Positions 1-8,886 of a stretch of 22,638 nt of DNA are shown one piece after another (within the stretch, counting starts at the first letter, position 1; every line of letters starts with the position of its first letter). The notes below the pieces were generated by a model, which saw nothing but the letters and a program-made list of their open reading frames with translations, made no database searches and had not been told where the DNA came from. The stretch is from assembly GCA_023423535.1 (NCBI GenBank), contig JAFAFL010000044.1:1-22638 (forward strand), in the 5' to 3' direction. A program made the translations under genes and the position numbers. The stretch comes from Pseudomonadota bacterium. Its GTDB lineage: Bacteria; Myxococcota; Myxococcia; Myxococcales; Myxococcaceae.

Positions 1-23
1 ATGCGCACACTTTGTACGCACTG

Positions 24-40
24 CCGCAGAATCACTGCGG
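24..40 (+). terminator. Hairpin followed by a T-rich stretch
   Basis: CCGCAG (24-29) and CTGCGG (35-40) form a perfect 6-bp GC-rich stem with a 5-nt loop, followed at once by TTCTTGT. That is the shape of a short rho-independent terminator for a rightward gene ending before the window starts. The T-run is interrupted and no upstream gene is visible, so the role is inferred. Confidence 0.35.
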
Positions 41-74
41 TTCTTGTCGACGAGCGAGAAGCGCCCGCAATGGG

Positions 75-89
75 CTCGATCAGATCGAG
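75..89. promoter_or_regulatory. 15-bp palindrome, possible operator
   Basis: CTCGATC (75-81), A82, GATCGAG (83-89) is a perfect dyad of two 7-bp arms around one base. It lies about 140 bp upstream of the start of the unrecognised gene at 228. The size and symmetry suit a site for a dimeric repressor, but no regulator is encoded nearby and no family consensus was recognised. Confidence 0.3.
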
Positions 90-227
90 TTGAACCGGCT
101 GGCCGCCCGAACGAGGGGATCACTCAGCCCCAACGCGAGCAACAGGAGGTAGACTATTATTTAGCTGAACCTATCGGCCTTTTGGCATTTTCGTTTGCGC
201 GGCGCAGTGACCTTGGAGAGGTGCGAA

Positions 228-1412
228 GTGTCGGTCAATATCTATCTCACGAAGATCCGCGAACTGAGGGACGCGATACGCGCCAAGCCCTCCGGTCCCG
301 AACTGCAAGCTGCACGGCGGTCAGCTTTCGAGAGCCTTCACTTCTCCGCGGAGTATCTCGCCGCGAACCGCGCAGATCGAATGAAACTCGAAGCTAAGCC
401 TCGACAATCCTGGCACGACAACCATCCAACTCATCTAGCCGACTCCATGTCGCGCCTTTATCAACAATCAAAACTCCGCTCGCTACTCCTTGAGGCGGTT
501 CGAGAAGCGTGCCAACGCGCAATAGACAAACACAACCTGGGCTCGCGCTTCCAGATGGTCTCAAGGGACATCAACCTTTATTCCTGCGTGGTTGGCGACT
601 GGGCAGACCACGCATGCATCATGCGCGACATCACAAAAGGAGATGGAAATTTTCTTGGCATCTATTTCATGGCAATGTGGGAGTCATTCGTGTTCGAGCA
701 CCTTTACGCCGAACCCTTGACCGATGAGGACCACGGAAGCCCTAAGTTCGACACACACAGTTCCAGCCGTGTCTACGATCTTTCGGAGGATGAAGCGGTC
801 TTGATGATGGCGCTGGAGAGTGACGAACATCTTGCGTCGATGCTCGTGGAACTGCTGGATGACGAACTGGGACAGGAATTGGGTGCGACCCTGAAGCAAG
901 ATATTGCGCCTTGGCCGTTCACCCCCACGACATCACCCGGCGCCAACGTACAGATCCAGGACGCCAACCTCGTCGATGGTGATATCGACGTCGTAACGCC
1001 TCTGCCATTCGCTCTAGTTGAAGCATTATCAGGCGAGCTTGCCGCTCTGATCGGCGAGCGCCTGAGTGATGTGAAGGGTTCTTGGTTCTACCAACTGAAG
1101 AAGTCCGGGGTGCGACGCGACCCGACGACATTCCGATCAGCCTTCGAACAAGGAATTGGTGATGAAATAAGTCTGACCTTCACGTGTGCCGATGAGAGCC
1201 CGATGCTTCACAGGGTTCACATTGATTTAAGCACCATGACTCTCTCCTTGTCGTCTTGTGACGGAGCTTGGCGCTTCAATGGACGCACTAGCCATTCCCC
1301 CCTAATCTGCTCGCTCGCTGATTCCGGCGGTTCGTGCCATGAGCAGAGCATCGCTCGGCACTACGCTGAGGCCCTTCTGGGCCAGATCGTGTACTGGTCA
1401 CTTGGCATCTAG
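228..1412 (+). CDS. Unrecognised protein, 394 aa, probably acquired
   Basis: I do not recognise this protein. GTG at 228 is chosen as start because GGAGAGG (about 214-220) sits 7-8 nt upstream; an in-frame TTG at 195 has no such site. No signal peptide or membrane segment is visible. The N-terminal third is rich in Arg, Lys and Leu and looks helical. The middle (near residues 170-230) is acidic, with clusters such as LLDDELGQEL. The C-terminal part has alternating hydrophobic and polar residues suggesting beta strands, and a few cysteines. Codons ending in A or T are much more common than in the other genes of the window, which suggests horizontal transfer. No gene on either side appears to share an operon with it. 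A soluble cytoplasmic protein is likely; function unknown. Confidence 0.7.
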   Translation: MSVNIYLTKIRELRDAIRAKPSGPELQAARRSAFESLHFSAEYLAANRADRMKLEAKPRQSWHDNHPTHLADSMSRLYQQSKLRSLLLEAVREACQRAIDKHNLGSRFQMVSRDINLYSCVVGDWADHACIMRDITKGDGNFLGIYFMAMWESFVFEHLYAEPLTDEDHGSPKFDTHSSSRVYDLSEDEAVLMMALESDEHLASMLVELLDDELGQELGATLKQDIAPWPFTPTTSPGANVQIQDANLVDGDIDVVTPLPFALVEALSGELAALIGERLSDVKGSWFYQLKKSGVRRDPTTFRSAFEQGIGDEISLTFTCADESPMLHRVHIDLSTMTLSLSSCDGAWRFNGRTSHSPLICSLADSGGSCHEQSIARHYAEALLGQIVYWSLGI

Positions 1413-1429
1413 CTGTACAGAAGGGCCTC
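1368..1429. repeat. 12-bp inverted repeat spanning a stop codon
   Basis: GAGGCCCTTCTG (1368-1379) is matched exactly in inverse by CAGAAGGGCCTC (1418-1429), with a 38-nt spacer that contains the stop codon of the gene at 228-1412. An inner CCAG/CTGG pair could extend the fold. It may be a terminator-like RNA structure without a U-tract, or the remnant end of a mobile element. The sequence shows only the symmetry. Confidence 0.5.
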
Positions 1430-1728
1430 CGTCGCCGGCCCTCCTACACCCCGCGTCAATTCATCTGTCCGAACGGTTAGATGAGGAGCAGCGCTCAGGA
1501 CGCGCGCGCTTATCGACGGCGGACAAGTGGGTTGCTCCGGCTCCGTCGACGGTATGCAATTCGAGAACACCCGCTTCACGACCTCAGCTTGAATTCGTCG
1601 GGGGAAGGGTGTCCACATTGACCTCACGGCCGGCCGCGGAGCTTGACGTGGCGCCGCGGGAGGCGACGGTCGACGCGGAGCCGCAGTCGCTGGAGGCGAG
1701 GCGAGCCGGCTCGGCGTGAACCGCGGTG
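1413..1728. other. Gap without a convincing gene; composition boundary
   Basis: No well-supported gene lies here. The first part is mixed in composition like the gene before it. From about 1600 the sequence becomes GC-rich, and a plus-strand frame ending at a TGA (1717-1719) has almost only G/C at third positions (…AAELDVAPREATVDAEPQ…). That piece has no plausible start of its own and could be the 3' remnant of a gene cut by an insertion. A 72-codon minus-strand frame (1409-1627) also exists, without a ribosome binding site or recognisable similarity. Confidence 0.4.
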
Positions 1729-2310
1729 CTACCGGCCCCCTTCGACCAGCGCGCGCGCCTTCCGCAGCATCCGGCGAAGCGGCTCCTCATCGGCGAGCGC
1801 GAAGGCCTCGTCCCATGAAAGCCAGCGGGCGCCGTGGGATTCGTTCGGATCGTGCTGCAGGTTCTCCGGATCGCTCGCCAGCACGAGGTACCGCACGTCC
1901 AGGTGCCGGTGCTCCAGGTCCTGCTTGCGAGCAGGGATGACGTGCACGTCCACGTCCAGCGGTGCCGTGAACGCCGGATGGAGCTCTACCGCGAGCCCTG
2001 TCTCCTCCGCCGCCTCGCGCAGCGCGGTGCGGGCCATCGAGCCGCCGTCGGCAGGATCCGCGTGACCGCCCGGCTGCAGCCAGCGGTGCAGCTTGCCGTG
2101 ATGCACGAGGCACACGCGCGCGCCGTCAGGCGAGACCACCAGCGCGCTGCCGGTGAAGTGCGCGCCGGCCTGGGTGCGGGCGAAGGGCTCGGGCAACTCG
2201 CTCGCGGCGCGCCGCATCTCCTCCAGATCCACGCGCTCCTTGTCGTCCGCGGGAACGTGCGCGGCGAGCAGCGCGGAGAGGGCCTCGCGCCCTTCAGTCG
2301 GAACCGTCAT
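1729..2310 (-). CDS. NUDIX hydrolase, 193 aa
   Basis: NUDIX enzymes cleave nucleoside diphosphates linked to another group, using Mg2+ held by the Nudix box. Here the box spans residues 81-106: GGHADPADGG leads into REAAEETGL, which supplies the metal-binding REuxEExGu core. The usual GX5EX7RE spacing is changed: Asp replaces the first Glu and two residues are inserted. This GGHxD form, with WLQPGGH before it and HRHLDVRYL after it, is a known NUDIX subgroup of unassigned substrate. An N-terminal helical part of about 55 residues precedes the fold. The start is 20 bp downstream of the TPM-domain gene's stop on the same strand, so the two are probably cotranscribed. Family is certain; substrate is not. 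Confidence 0.92.
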   Translation of the reverse strand: MTVPTEGREALSALLAAHVPADDKERVDLEEMRRAASELPEPFARTQAGAHFTGSALVVSPDGARVCLVHHGKLHRWLQPGGHADPADGGSMARTALREAAEETGLAVELHPAFTAPLDVDVHVIPARKQDLEHRHLDVRYLVLASDPENLQHDPNESHGARWLSWDEAFALADEEPLRRMLRKARALVEGGR

Positions 2311-2330
2311 GCCGCGCCTCTAGCATGCGC

Positions 2331-3737
2331 TCACCAACCCGACGAGGCGCCACCGCCGCCGGACCTCCCGCCTCCCGACGAGGAGGAGAACGAGCTCCCC
2401 GAACTCCGGCTTCCCGAGCTTCCCGACGAGCTCGAGCTGCTGCTGCTCGGCGGGTGGTAGGTCCAGGTCTTCCCGAAGATCGGCCGCGAGCGCTTCACTC
2501 GGTTCTGAATCCTCGCGAGCCGTTCCCGCGCCTGCCCCCGCCGCCACGCGCGCGCCGAGACGAGCGGACGAATCACCATTCCGACCTCCACCGCGAGCAG
2601 CCCCAGCAGCACCACCCCGGCCATCCCCCCGAGTAGCCAGGTCACCTCCTGCGACGGTGGGAGAAGTGGCGCGGCGGCGAGCAGCAGGCCTCCCACGCCA
2701 GCAACCACCAGCCTCGCCATCGCGGAGCTCCCGCGCTCCACGCCGAGCAGAAAGCGCACCGTCTCCGCACGGGAGAGCGCGAAGACGGGATTGGAATTCG
2801 GCCGAGCTCGAGCTCGAGCGCGCCCGATGCCGTAGCCGACGACGCGAAGAGCGACCGGCGCGAGGAGGAGCGCCAACCACCAGGGCGGCCACCGCAAGAG
2901 CACGCCGCGCCCATCGGTCGTCGTGAGCCAGGCGCTGGTCGCCGACAGCACCGGATCGAGAAACAGCGGCGAGAGGAAGATGAAGATGCCCGGATTGACG
3001 GTGAGGAATACCCGCACGAACCACGCGCCCTCGAAGCCGAGCAGGGCCTTCAACCGGAGGCGCCCTCTGCCCTTGCGGCGCTGCGCGCGGAGGCGAAACG
3101 GAATCGGCGCCAGCCACAGCAGCGCGGCCCACACCGCCCAGTAGCGGAAGCCTCGCGCGGCATCGAAGGGCGGGGATGGTTCGGCGGTCAGCGCGTCTGC
3201 GTTCAGCGCCACACCACCCGGCGGCGAGAGAAAGAACGCGTCCTTCGTCTTCACGTAGCCCAGCGCGAAGAGGCCGGCGGTCAGTCCCTCCGCGAAGGCC
3301 TCCTCCTTGAAGCGCGGAAGGATGACCTCGTCGAGGATGCGGCGCGCGTGCAGGTCGGTGACGTCCGCCTCCACGCCGTAGCCCGTCTCGATCCGCGCCC
3401 GCCGATCGTCCAGCGCGAAGAGCAACAGCACGCCGTTGTCGCGTCCCCTCTCACCCAGCGCCCAGCGTTCGAAGGTCACCCGCGCGGCCTCTTCGACCTC
3501 CGCGTCGCCGGTGGTTCGGACGAGGTAGATGCCGGCCTGCAGGTCCGCTCGTTCGCGCAGGGTCTGGATGTGCGCGTTGAGCGTCTCCAACTGCGTCGGT
3601 GTGAGCGTGCCCGTCTCGTCCACCACGTTCGGGGTGAACGCCGCCGGCTCGAAGGCGCTGACGTCGAAGGCACTGCAGAGCACGAGGAGCAGCGCCAGCG
3701 CGTGCGCAATGAAGACGCGATGAGGGGAGGCGGTCAC
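2331..3737 (-). CDS. TPM-domain membrane protein with Ser/Gly-rich C-terminal tail
   Basis: The 468-aa protein starts at GTG 3737 with a signal peptide (residues 1-28, cleavage near DVSA). A TPM domain follows at about 32-165, recognised from VVDETGTLTPTQLETLN near its start, GRDNGVLLLFALDDRRARIETGYGVE in two pieces (99-110, 111-123) and the C-terminal helix FKEEAFAEGLTAGL. TPM domains face the periplasm; some have phosphatase activity or help assemble membrane complexes. Several hydrophobic segments lie between about 199 and 390. The C-terminus is a long Ser run then Gly-rich sequence ending GGGGASSGW, the ending seen in YgcG-type TPM proteins. Gene order puts it first in a two-gene unit with the NUDIX hydrolase. 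Its role in this organism cannot be told from sequence. Confidence 0.88.
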   Translation of the reverse strand: MTASPHRVFIAHALALLLVLCSAFDVSAFEPAAFTPNVVDETGTLTPTQLETLNAHIQTLRERADLQAGIYLVRTTGDAEVEEAARVTFERWALGERGRDNGVLLLFALDDRRARIETGYGVEADVTDLHARRILDEVILPRFKEEAFAEGLTAGLFALGYVKTKDAFFLSPPGGVALNADALTAEPSPPFDAARGFRYWAVWAALLWLAPIPFRLRAQRRKGRGRLRLKALLGFEGAWFVRVFLTVNPGIFIFLSPLFLDPVLSATSAWLTTTDGRGVLLRWPPWWLALLLAPVALRVVGYGIGRARARARPNSNPVFALSRAETVRFLLGVERGSSAMARLVVAGVGGLLLAAAPLLPPSQEVTWLLGGMAGVVLLGLLAVEVGMVIRPLVSARAWRRGQARERLARIQNRVKRSRPIFGKTWTYHPPSSSSSSSSGSSGSRSSGSSFSSSSGGGRSGGGGASSGW

Positions 3738-3841
3738 GGGCTGCCAGCGTAGCGGAGGTCACCGATAACCCGCTCGGGAGCGGCCGGGGCATCGTCACGC
3801 CACCCTTCCCGCCGACCTGCGCATCGGCCTAAATGCCGCCC

Positions 3842-5250
<1,409 letters not shown>

Positions 5251-5257
<7 letters not shown>

Positions 5258-5284
5258 GGACGCAAAAGCTCACGTCCCCACCCC
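5251..5284. terminator. 12-bp hairpin between convergent genes
   Basis: GGGGTAGGGACG (5251-5262) pairs with CGTCCCCACCCC (5273-5284) at 11 of 12 positions across a 10-nt loop. The stem overlaps the stop codon of the response regulator and lies 27 bp from the stop of the convergent gene on the other strand. Position and strength suggest termination, possibly for both genes; there is no clear U-tract. Confidence 0.55.
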
Positions 5285-5310
5285 ACCCGTTCAACAACTG
5301 CGCGACAGAG

Positions 5311-6300
5311 CTAGTAGTTGCCGCCCGTCGAGGGCTGCTCCGCGTCCGGGCTCTGCGTCGGCGGAATCATCATCGGGTCCTCGCTCGGCTCCGTGGGCAG
5401 CGTCTGGTCCATGCTCGAGCCATCCGTGCCCGAGCCACCCGTGCCCGGCTCGAAGGGCTCGCTCGGCTGCGAAGGCTGAGACGGCTCCGAAGGCTGCGAC
5501 GGCATCGGCTCTTCGATCGGCTGCGGCTGCTCGAAGCCCTGCTCACCCGAGCCGCCCATGCCCTGGCTGCCGCCCGTCACCTCGATGCTCTCGGCGGCGT
5601 TGGTGGTGCCCTCGGCGCGGAAGGAGGCGCGGACCTCCTGGCCCGCCTTCAGCTGACGCACCGAGCTGACCTGCTGGCCCTGCTCCGACTGGCCCTGGAA
5701 CTCGGTCTTCTTGTCCACCTTCAGCGGCACCAGCGCGCCGCTGTCGTGCTCGATGTTGATCCAGTTGCCCTGCACCGAGGCCACGCGCCCCTGGAGCTCC
5801 TGACCGCTCTGCTTCGACTGATCGAGCTCGATCGACTGCGCGATGTTCGAGCCCTTCTCGCTCTTCAGCTCCACGTTGACCTTGTCGCCGACGTTGAGCT
5901 TCTTCACCGCCTGCTGACCCTTGAGCTGGCCGTCCTTCTCCGACAGCGTGGCCTGGGTCTGGTTGTTCACCTTCACCGGGATGATCGCGCCCTGTTCGAG
6001 GCGCAGGAACACCACGTCGCCCTTCTTCTCCACCACGTCACCGGAGACGCCGGACTGCGCCGTCTGGCTCTCCATCTGGCTGCCCATCTGGCCCTGCTGC
6101 GAACCGCTTCCGCCGGTGCCGCTCTCCGACTCCATCTCCACTTCGCCCTGCGACGAGCCCGAGCCGCCCATCCCCTGCTGCCACTTCTCCTCCTGATCGA
6201 GCTCCGCGCCCTGCTGCGCCTTGTCGCCGCCCGCCAGCGCGGTCGTCCCGAAAACCATCGCTCCTGCCGCGAGCATCGCCCGCCAACCGTGAACCTTCAT
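5311..6300 (-). CDS. Secreted protein with two DUF5666-like repeats
   Basis: The 329-aa product starts at ATG 6300, preceded by AGGAGAG, and has a signal peptide (1-23, cleavage after ALA). The mature protein has no cysteine. Residues 40-84 are Gly/Ser/Gln/Glu/Met-rich and disordered. Two homologous beta-rich modules follow at about 85-159 and 168-241; both run V.G.V....G..., then a phrase like GAIIPVKV or GALVPLKV, then a V-G-x-V-x-V phrase and a final (A)xSIE(L/V). This resembles DUF5666-type repeats, small beta-barrel modules of unknown function. The C-terminal 90 residues are Pro/Ser/Glu/Gln-rich (QPSEPSQPSQPSEP). A periplasmic or extracellular location is likely. Function is unknown; the duplication is clear from the sequence. 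Confidence 0.85.
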   Translation of the reverse strand: MKVHGWRAMLAAGAMVFGTTALAGGDKAQQGAELDQEEKWQQGMGGSGSSQGEVEMESESGTGGSGSQQGQMGSQMESQTAQSGVSGDVVEKKGDVVFLRLEQGAIIPVKVNNQTQATLSEKDGQLKGQQAVKKLNVGDKVNVELKSEKGSNIAQSIELDQSKQSGQELQGRVASVQGNWINIEHDSGALVPLKVDKKTEFQGQSEQGQQVSSVRQLKAGQEVRASFRAEGTTNAAESIEVTGGSQGMGGSGEQGFEQPQPIEEPMPSQPSEPSQPSQPSEPFEPGTGGSGTDGSSMDQTLPTEPSEDPMMIPPTQSPDAEQPSTGGNY

Positions 6301-6603
6301 CGCCCTCTCCTTGCTTGTCGTGATCGAGGTGTGTCCTGCCCCCACCCGAGAACGTTGGGATCCGCGCGGCGGAGGTGAACCCTGGGGCGAGTTGGGCTGG
6401 CTGCACGCCTGCCGCTCGCCTCAGAAAACCGGCGCGGCGGCGGCCCTCCGCGCGCGATTTTCCGTCGGAAGCGTGGCGTCAGGCTCGACCCGGCGTCTCG
6501 TCGGCCTTGACCAAAGGGCCCATTTCACTGAGGTTTTCGGCCTCTGCCCGCCCTCGCCTCAGCCCTCACGGTGGCACCGGCCTTGCTCATTTGCCCGCCC
6601 GTC
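6301..6603. other. Divergent intergenic region, about 300 bp
   Basis: This stretch separates two divergent genes for exported proteins and should hold both promoters. AGGAGAG just upstream of 6300 serves the leftward gene. A lone TTGACC (6507-6512) resembles a -35 box for the rightward gene, but no acceptable -10 box follows at 16-18 bp. No sigma-54 promoter (GG-N10-GC in context), RNA gene or repeat was found. Confidence 0.4.
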
Positions 6604-7689
6604 ATGGTCCGCTTCCTCGCCCCGCTGCTCGCCCTCCTGCTCCTCGCGGCCCTTCCGGTGCGGGCGGCGACGGGGCTCGACGGCGCGAGGGCAGGCTCGC
6701 AGGGCGCGCGTCAGAAGCTCTCGGAGATCCGCAGCCGTCAGATGGCGATGCGGATGGAGCTCAACGGCGTGGCCGGGCAGATCGAAGCGCTGAAGTCGCA
6801 GGGCAAGCGGGGCGCAGAGCTGGACGAAGCACTGCGCCGGTCGCAGGCGCTCTCCGGTTCACTCGCCGAAGCCGCGCAGGAGCTCTCGCGCGCGGAGGCA
6901 GACGCGGAGCGCGAGCACCTCACGCTGATGACCGCCCTGGGCACCGAGCTCGAGCGGGTGCAGGCGCAGGCGGAGCGTTCGCAGAACCGTGAAGAGCGCG
7001 CGCGGCTCATCGCCCAGCTTCGCGCCCTCCGCGCGGAACGCGATCAGGTGCGGGCGCTGCTTCCGGCGGCGAAGCTTCCTCCGCTGACCGCGAGCGGCTC
7101 GGACGACCCGGCGGATCTGATGGAGCAGGCGGACCTGCTGCGGGACTCGGAGGACAAGCTCCGCGAGAAGCTCAAGGCGCTGGAGACGCGGGTGGCCGAG
7201 CTGCGCGCGGAGCGGGAGCTGGACCGGCGGATGAACGACTTCCTCGGCGACCAGGCCATGTTCGACGACCACGACCGCCGCCTGCGCCGCACCACCCAGC
7301 GCGAGCTGACGCGTGGCACGCACCCGCCGCTCGCCGGTGCGCCGGCTTCCTCGGACGCGGCGGCCTCGGGTCCGGAAGCGGGCACGAACATGGGCTCGGG
7401 TGACCCCTTCAACGAGCCGCCGAGCAACGAGAGCGCGGGCCCCATCACCCGGGACAACTCGACCGGCAGCGGCGGCGGCTCGACCGGGCTGACCTCGCAG
7501 GGGAACATCACCCAGATCGCGCGCGGCGCGGACAGCCGGCCGCAGCTGGGCTCGGTGGACGCGCGGATGCTGCAGGGCGCGACGGCGCGGGACATCGAGA
7601 CCCTCGAGGCGGAGCTGAAGAAGCTGCGCAAGCTCGCGGACGACCTCAACCAGCGCGCGAACCAGCTCGAGCAGCGCGCGAAGGAGTAG
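6604..7689 (+). CDS. Exported coiled-coil protein, 361 aa
   Basis: ATG 6604 is chosen because it places a standard signal peptide at the N-terminus (MVRFLAPLLALLLLAALPVRAA); upstream in-frame starts would add a poor extension. From about residue 30 to 235 the sequence is nearly all charged and Leu/Ala heptad-like helix (for example LDEALRRSQALSGSLAEAAQ), which predicts a long coiled coil. Residues of about 245-315 form a Gly/Ser/Pro/Asn-rich linker, and the last 35 residues are a second short coil. There are no cysteines and no catalytic motif. It is probably a periplasmic structural or scaffold protein. I do not recognise a family beyond this architecture. It converges on the small gene at 7753-8133. 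Confidence 0.85.
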   Translation: MVRFLAPLLALLLLAALPVRAATGLDGARAGSQGARQKLSEIRSRQMAMRMELNGVAGQIEALKSQGKRGAELDEALRRSQALSGSLAEAAQELSRAEADAEREHLTLMTALGTELERVQAQAERSQNREERARLIAQLRALRAERDQVRALLPAAKLPPLTASGSDDPADLMEQADLLRDSEDKLREKLKALETRVAELRAERELDRRMNDFLGDQAMFDDHDRRLRRTTQRELTRGTHPPLAGAPASSDAAASGPEAGTNMGSGDPFNEPPSNESAGPITRDNSTGSGGGSTGLTSQGNITQIARGADSRPQLGSVDARMLQGATARDIETLEAELKKLRKLADDLNQRANQLEQRAKE

Positions 7690-7752
7690 AGCCACCCGCG
7701 AGGCGCCTTCGCCGGAAGCGCGCGACGCTGCGCCCTCCTGCTAAACGCGGCT

Positions 7753-8133
7753 TCAGTTCAGGTACTCCGGCCGCTGGGGCTCGGACGGGTCCTCGTCGAG
7801 GAGCACGCACCCGTCGATGCACCAGCCGCCGCCGGGCTCCCGGACCATCACGTACACGAGCGGCATCCGGCCGCCGTGCTCGTCGATGAGCGTCACCTGC
7901 TGCATCCACCGGCCGCGCAGCCACCGCAGCGCCCCGTACTCGGCCCGCTGCGCGGAGACGAGCTGGGGAAACGCGGCCTGGACCACTTCGAGGAACCGCT
8001 CGCCGGAGCCGTACCGCTGTCGCTCCGGCGACGAGAACGACAGCGCCTGCTGGCCGTTCCCGAGGCTCAGCGCGCGCAGCTGCGAGTTGATGACGTGGCG
8101 GATGTGCTGCCGGTCCGTCTGAGACAGGTTCAT
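7753..8133 (-). CDS. DUF4864-like small protein, 126 aa
   Basis: ATG 8133 is preceded by a purine-rich stretch with GGAGGG at good distance. The protein has no signal peptide. Its start, TDRQHIRHVINSQLRALSLG, followed by ALSFSSPERQRYGSGERFLEVV, and its end, GRWMQQVTL…DEHGGRMPLVYVMVREPGG…WCIDGCVL, match the DUF4864 pattern: an alpha+beta fold similar to the NTF2/SnoaL shape, in which a helix pair precedes a curved sheet. The family has no established activity. The C-terminal tail (DEDPSEPQRPEYLN) is acidic. It stands alone on the minus strand between unrelated genes. Confidence 0.8.
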   Translation of the reverse strand: MNLSQTDRQHIRHVINSQLRALSLGNGQQALSFSSPERQRYGSGERFLEVVQAAFPQLVSAQRAEYGALRWLRGRWMQQVTLIDEHGGRMPLVYVMVREPGGGWCIDGCVLLDEDPSEPQRPEYLN

Positions 8134-8240
8134 CGCAAGCCCTCCCTCTCTCCTGCCTGTCCGGAGTGAACAGGCGGCGCAAACGGATGCTTCGACGACA
8201 CCCTCAAGCTAAGGCCGGCCCTGCCGGCGCGCCACCCGAC

Positions 8241-8813
8241 CTAGAACACCTTCACCGCGACATCGAACCCCACCGTCGCCTCGAGCCGCGTGCGGTTGGC
8301 CGGCTGCCGTCCCCGCCCGCGCACGACGATGCTCATGGAGGGCGCGGTGACGTACGGCTGCAGCTCCACGTCCTTCACGTCGAGCTCCAGCGTGGGGTGC
8401 GGCGCTTTGAGATCGAGCCTGTCGATGCCGAGCTTCTCCGCCACCAGCACCTCGTTGTCGCCGGCGCGCGCGTAGAACTGGAGCTGCTCGAGGAAGCGGA
8501 AGTCCTGGTTGTCGGGCGCGACGATCTGCAGGCGCACGAAGGTGGGCTTCACCGAGTCCACCTCCTCCTTCGTCACGCCCTGGTTCTTGAACTCCTGCGA
8601 CTGCGAGAAGTCGATGTTCCCGAACGAGGAGATGCCGGGGAAGGCATTCAAGAGCCCCGGGATGGGCGACGGGTCGCCGTCGATCGTCGCCTCGCCCTTC
8701 ACCTCGACGGGAAAGACGTTGGCGCCGCAGCCGGTGAGCGCGGCGGCGGAAGACAGGAGTGCGAAGCCCGCCAGCAGGGCGGCGAGAGGGGAACGGGAGT
8801 GGGTGCGGATCAT
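8241..8813 (-). CDS. Putative lipoprotein, 190 aa
   Basis: ATG 8813 gives a compact lipoprotein signal: MIRTHSRS, a hydrophobic stretch, then LTGC with the lipidated Cys at residue 29. An ATG at 8849 is in frame but would add 12 residues before the signal. The mature part contains beta-strand-like segments (TFVRLQIVAP, LELDVKDVEL, MSIVVRGRGR) and ends in GFDVAVKVF. It is likely anchored in the outer or inner membrane facing the periplasm. I do not recognise a family. Its start lies 73 bp from the start of a divergent outer-membrane protein gene, so the two may share a control region and act in the same envelope compartment. Confidence 0.8.
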   Translation of the reverse strand: MIRTHSRSPLAALLAGFALLSSAAALTGCGANVFPVEVKGEATIDGDPSPIPGLLNAFPGISSFGNIDFSQSQEFKNQGVTKEEVDSVKPTFVRLQIVAPDNQDFRFLEQLQFYARAGDNEVLVAEKLGIDRLDLKAPHPTLELDVKDVELQPYVTAPSMSIVVRGRGRQPANRTRLEATVGFDVAVKVF

Positions 8814-8886
8814 GGGAGTCGGGGTGTGCGGCCCGTGGGGATTGTACATGGCACGCCCCACCCATAACGCGTAGGTTTTCGCGCGC

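Noticed and set aside
181..200. Sigma-54-like promoter TGGCATT…TTTGC upstream of the unknown gene
   Set aside because: The GG and GC elements are separated by 11 bases, not the required 10, and the spacing of this class is strict.
44..397. Plus-strand open frame of 117 codons at the left end
   Set aside because: It overlaps the better supported gene at 228-1412, starts at TTG without a ribosome binding site, and its second half is an Arg-rich shadow.
1409..1627. 72-codon minus-strand frame after the unknown gene
   Set aside because: No ribosome binding site, no recognisable family, and it lies over an inverted repeat and a composition boundary.
6507..6535. Sigma-70 promoter from TTGACC before the coiled-coil gene
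   Set aside because: No acceptable -10 hexamer lies 16-18 bp downstream.
7690..7752. Terminator between the coiled-coil and DUF4864-like genes
   Set aside because: Only a 4-bp GGCG/CGCC stem is visible, which is expected by chance at this GC content.
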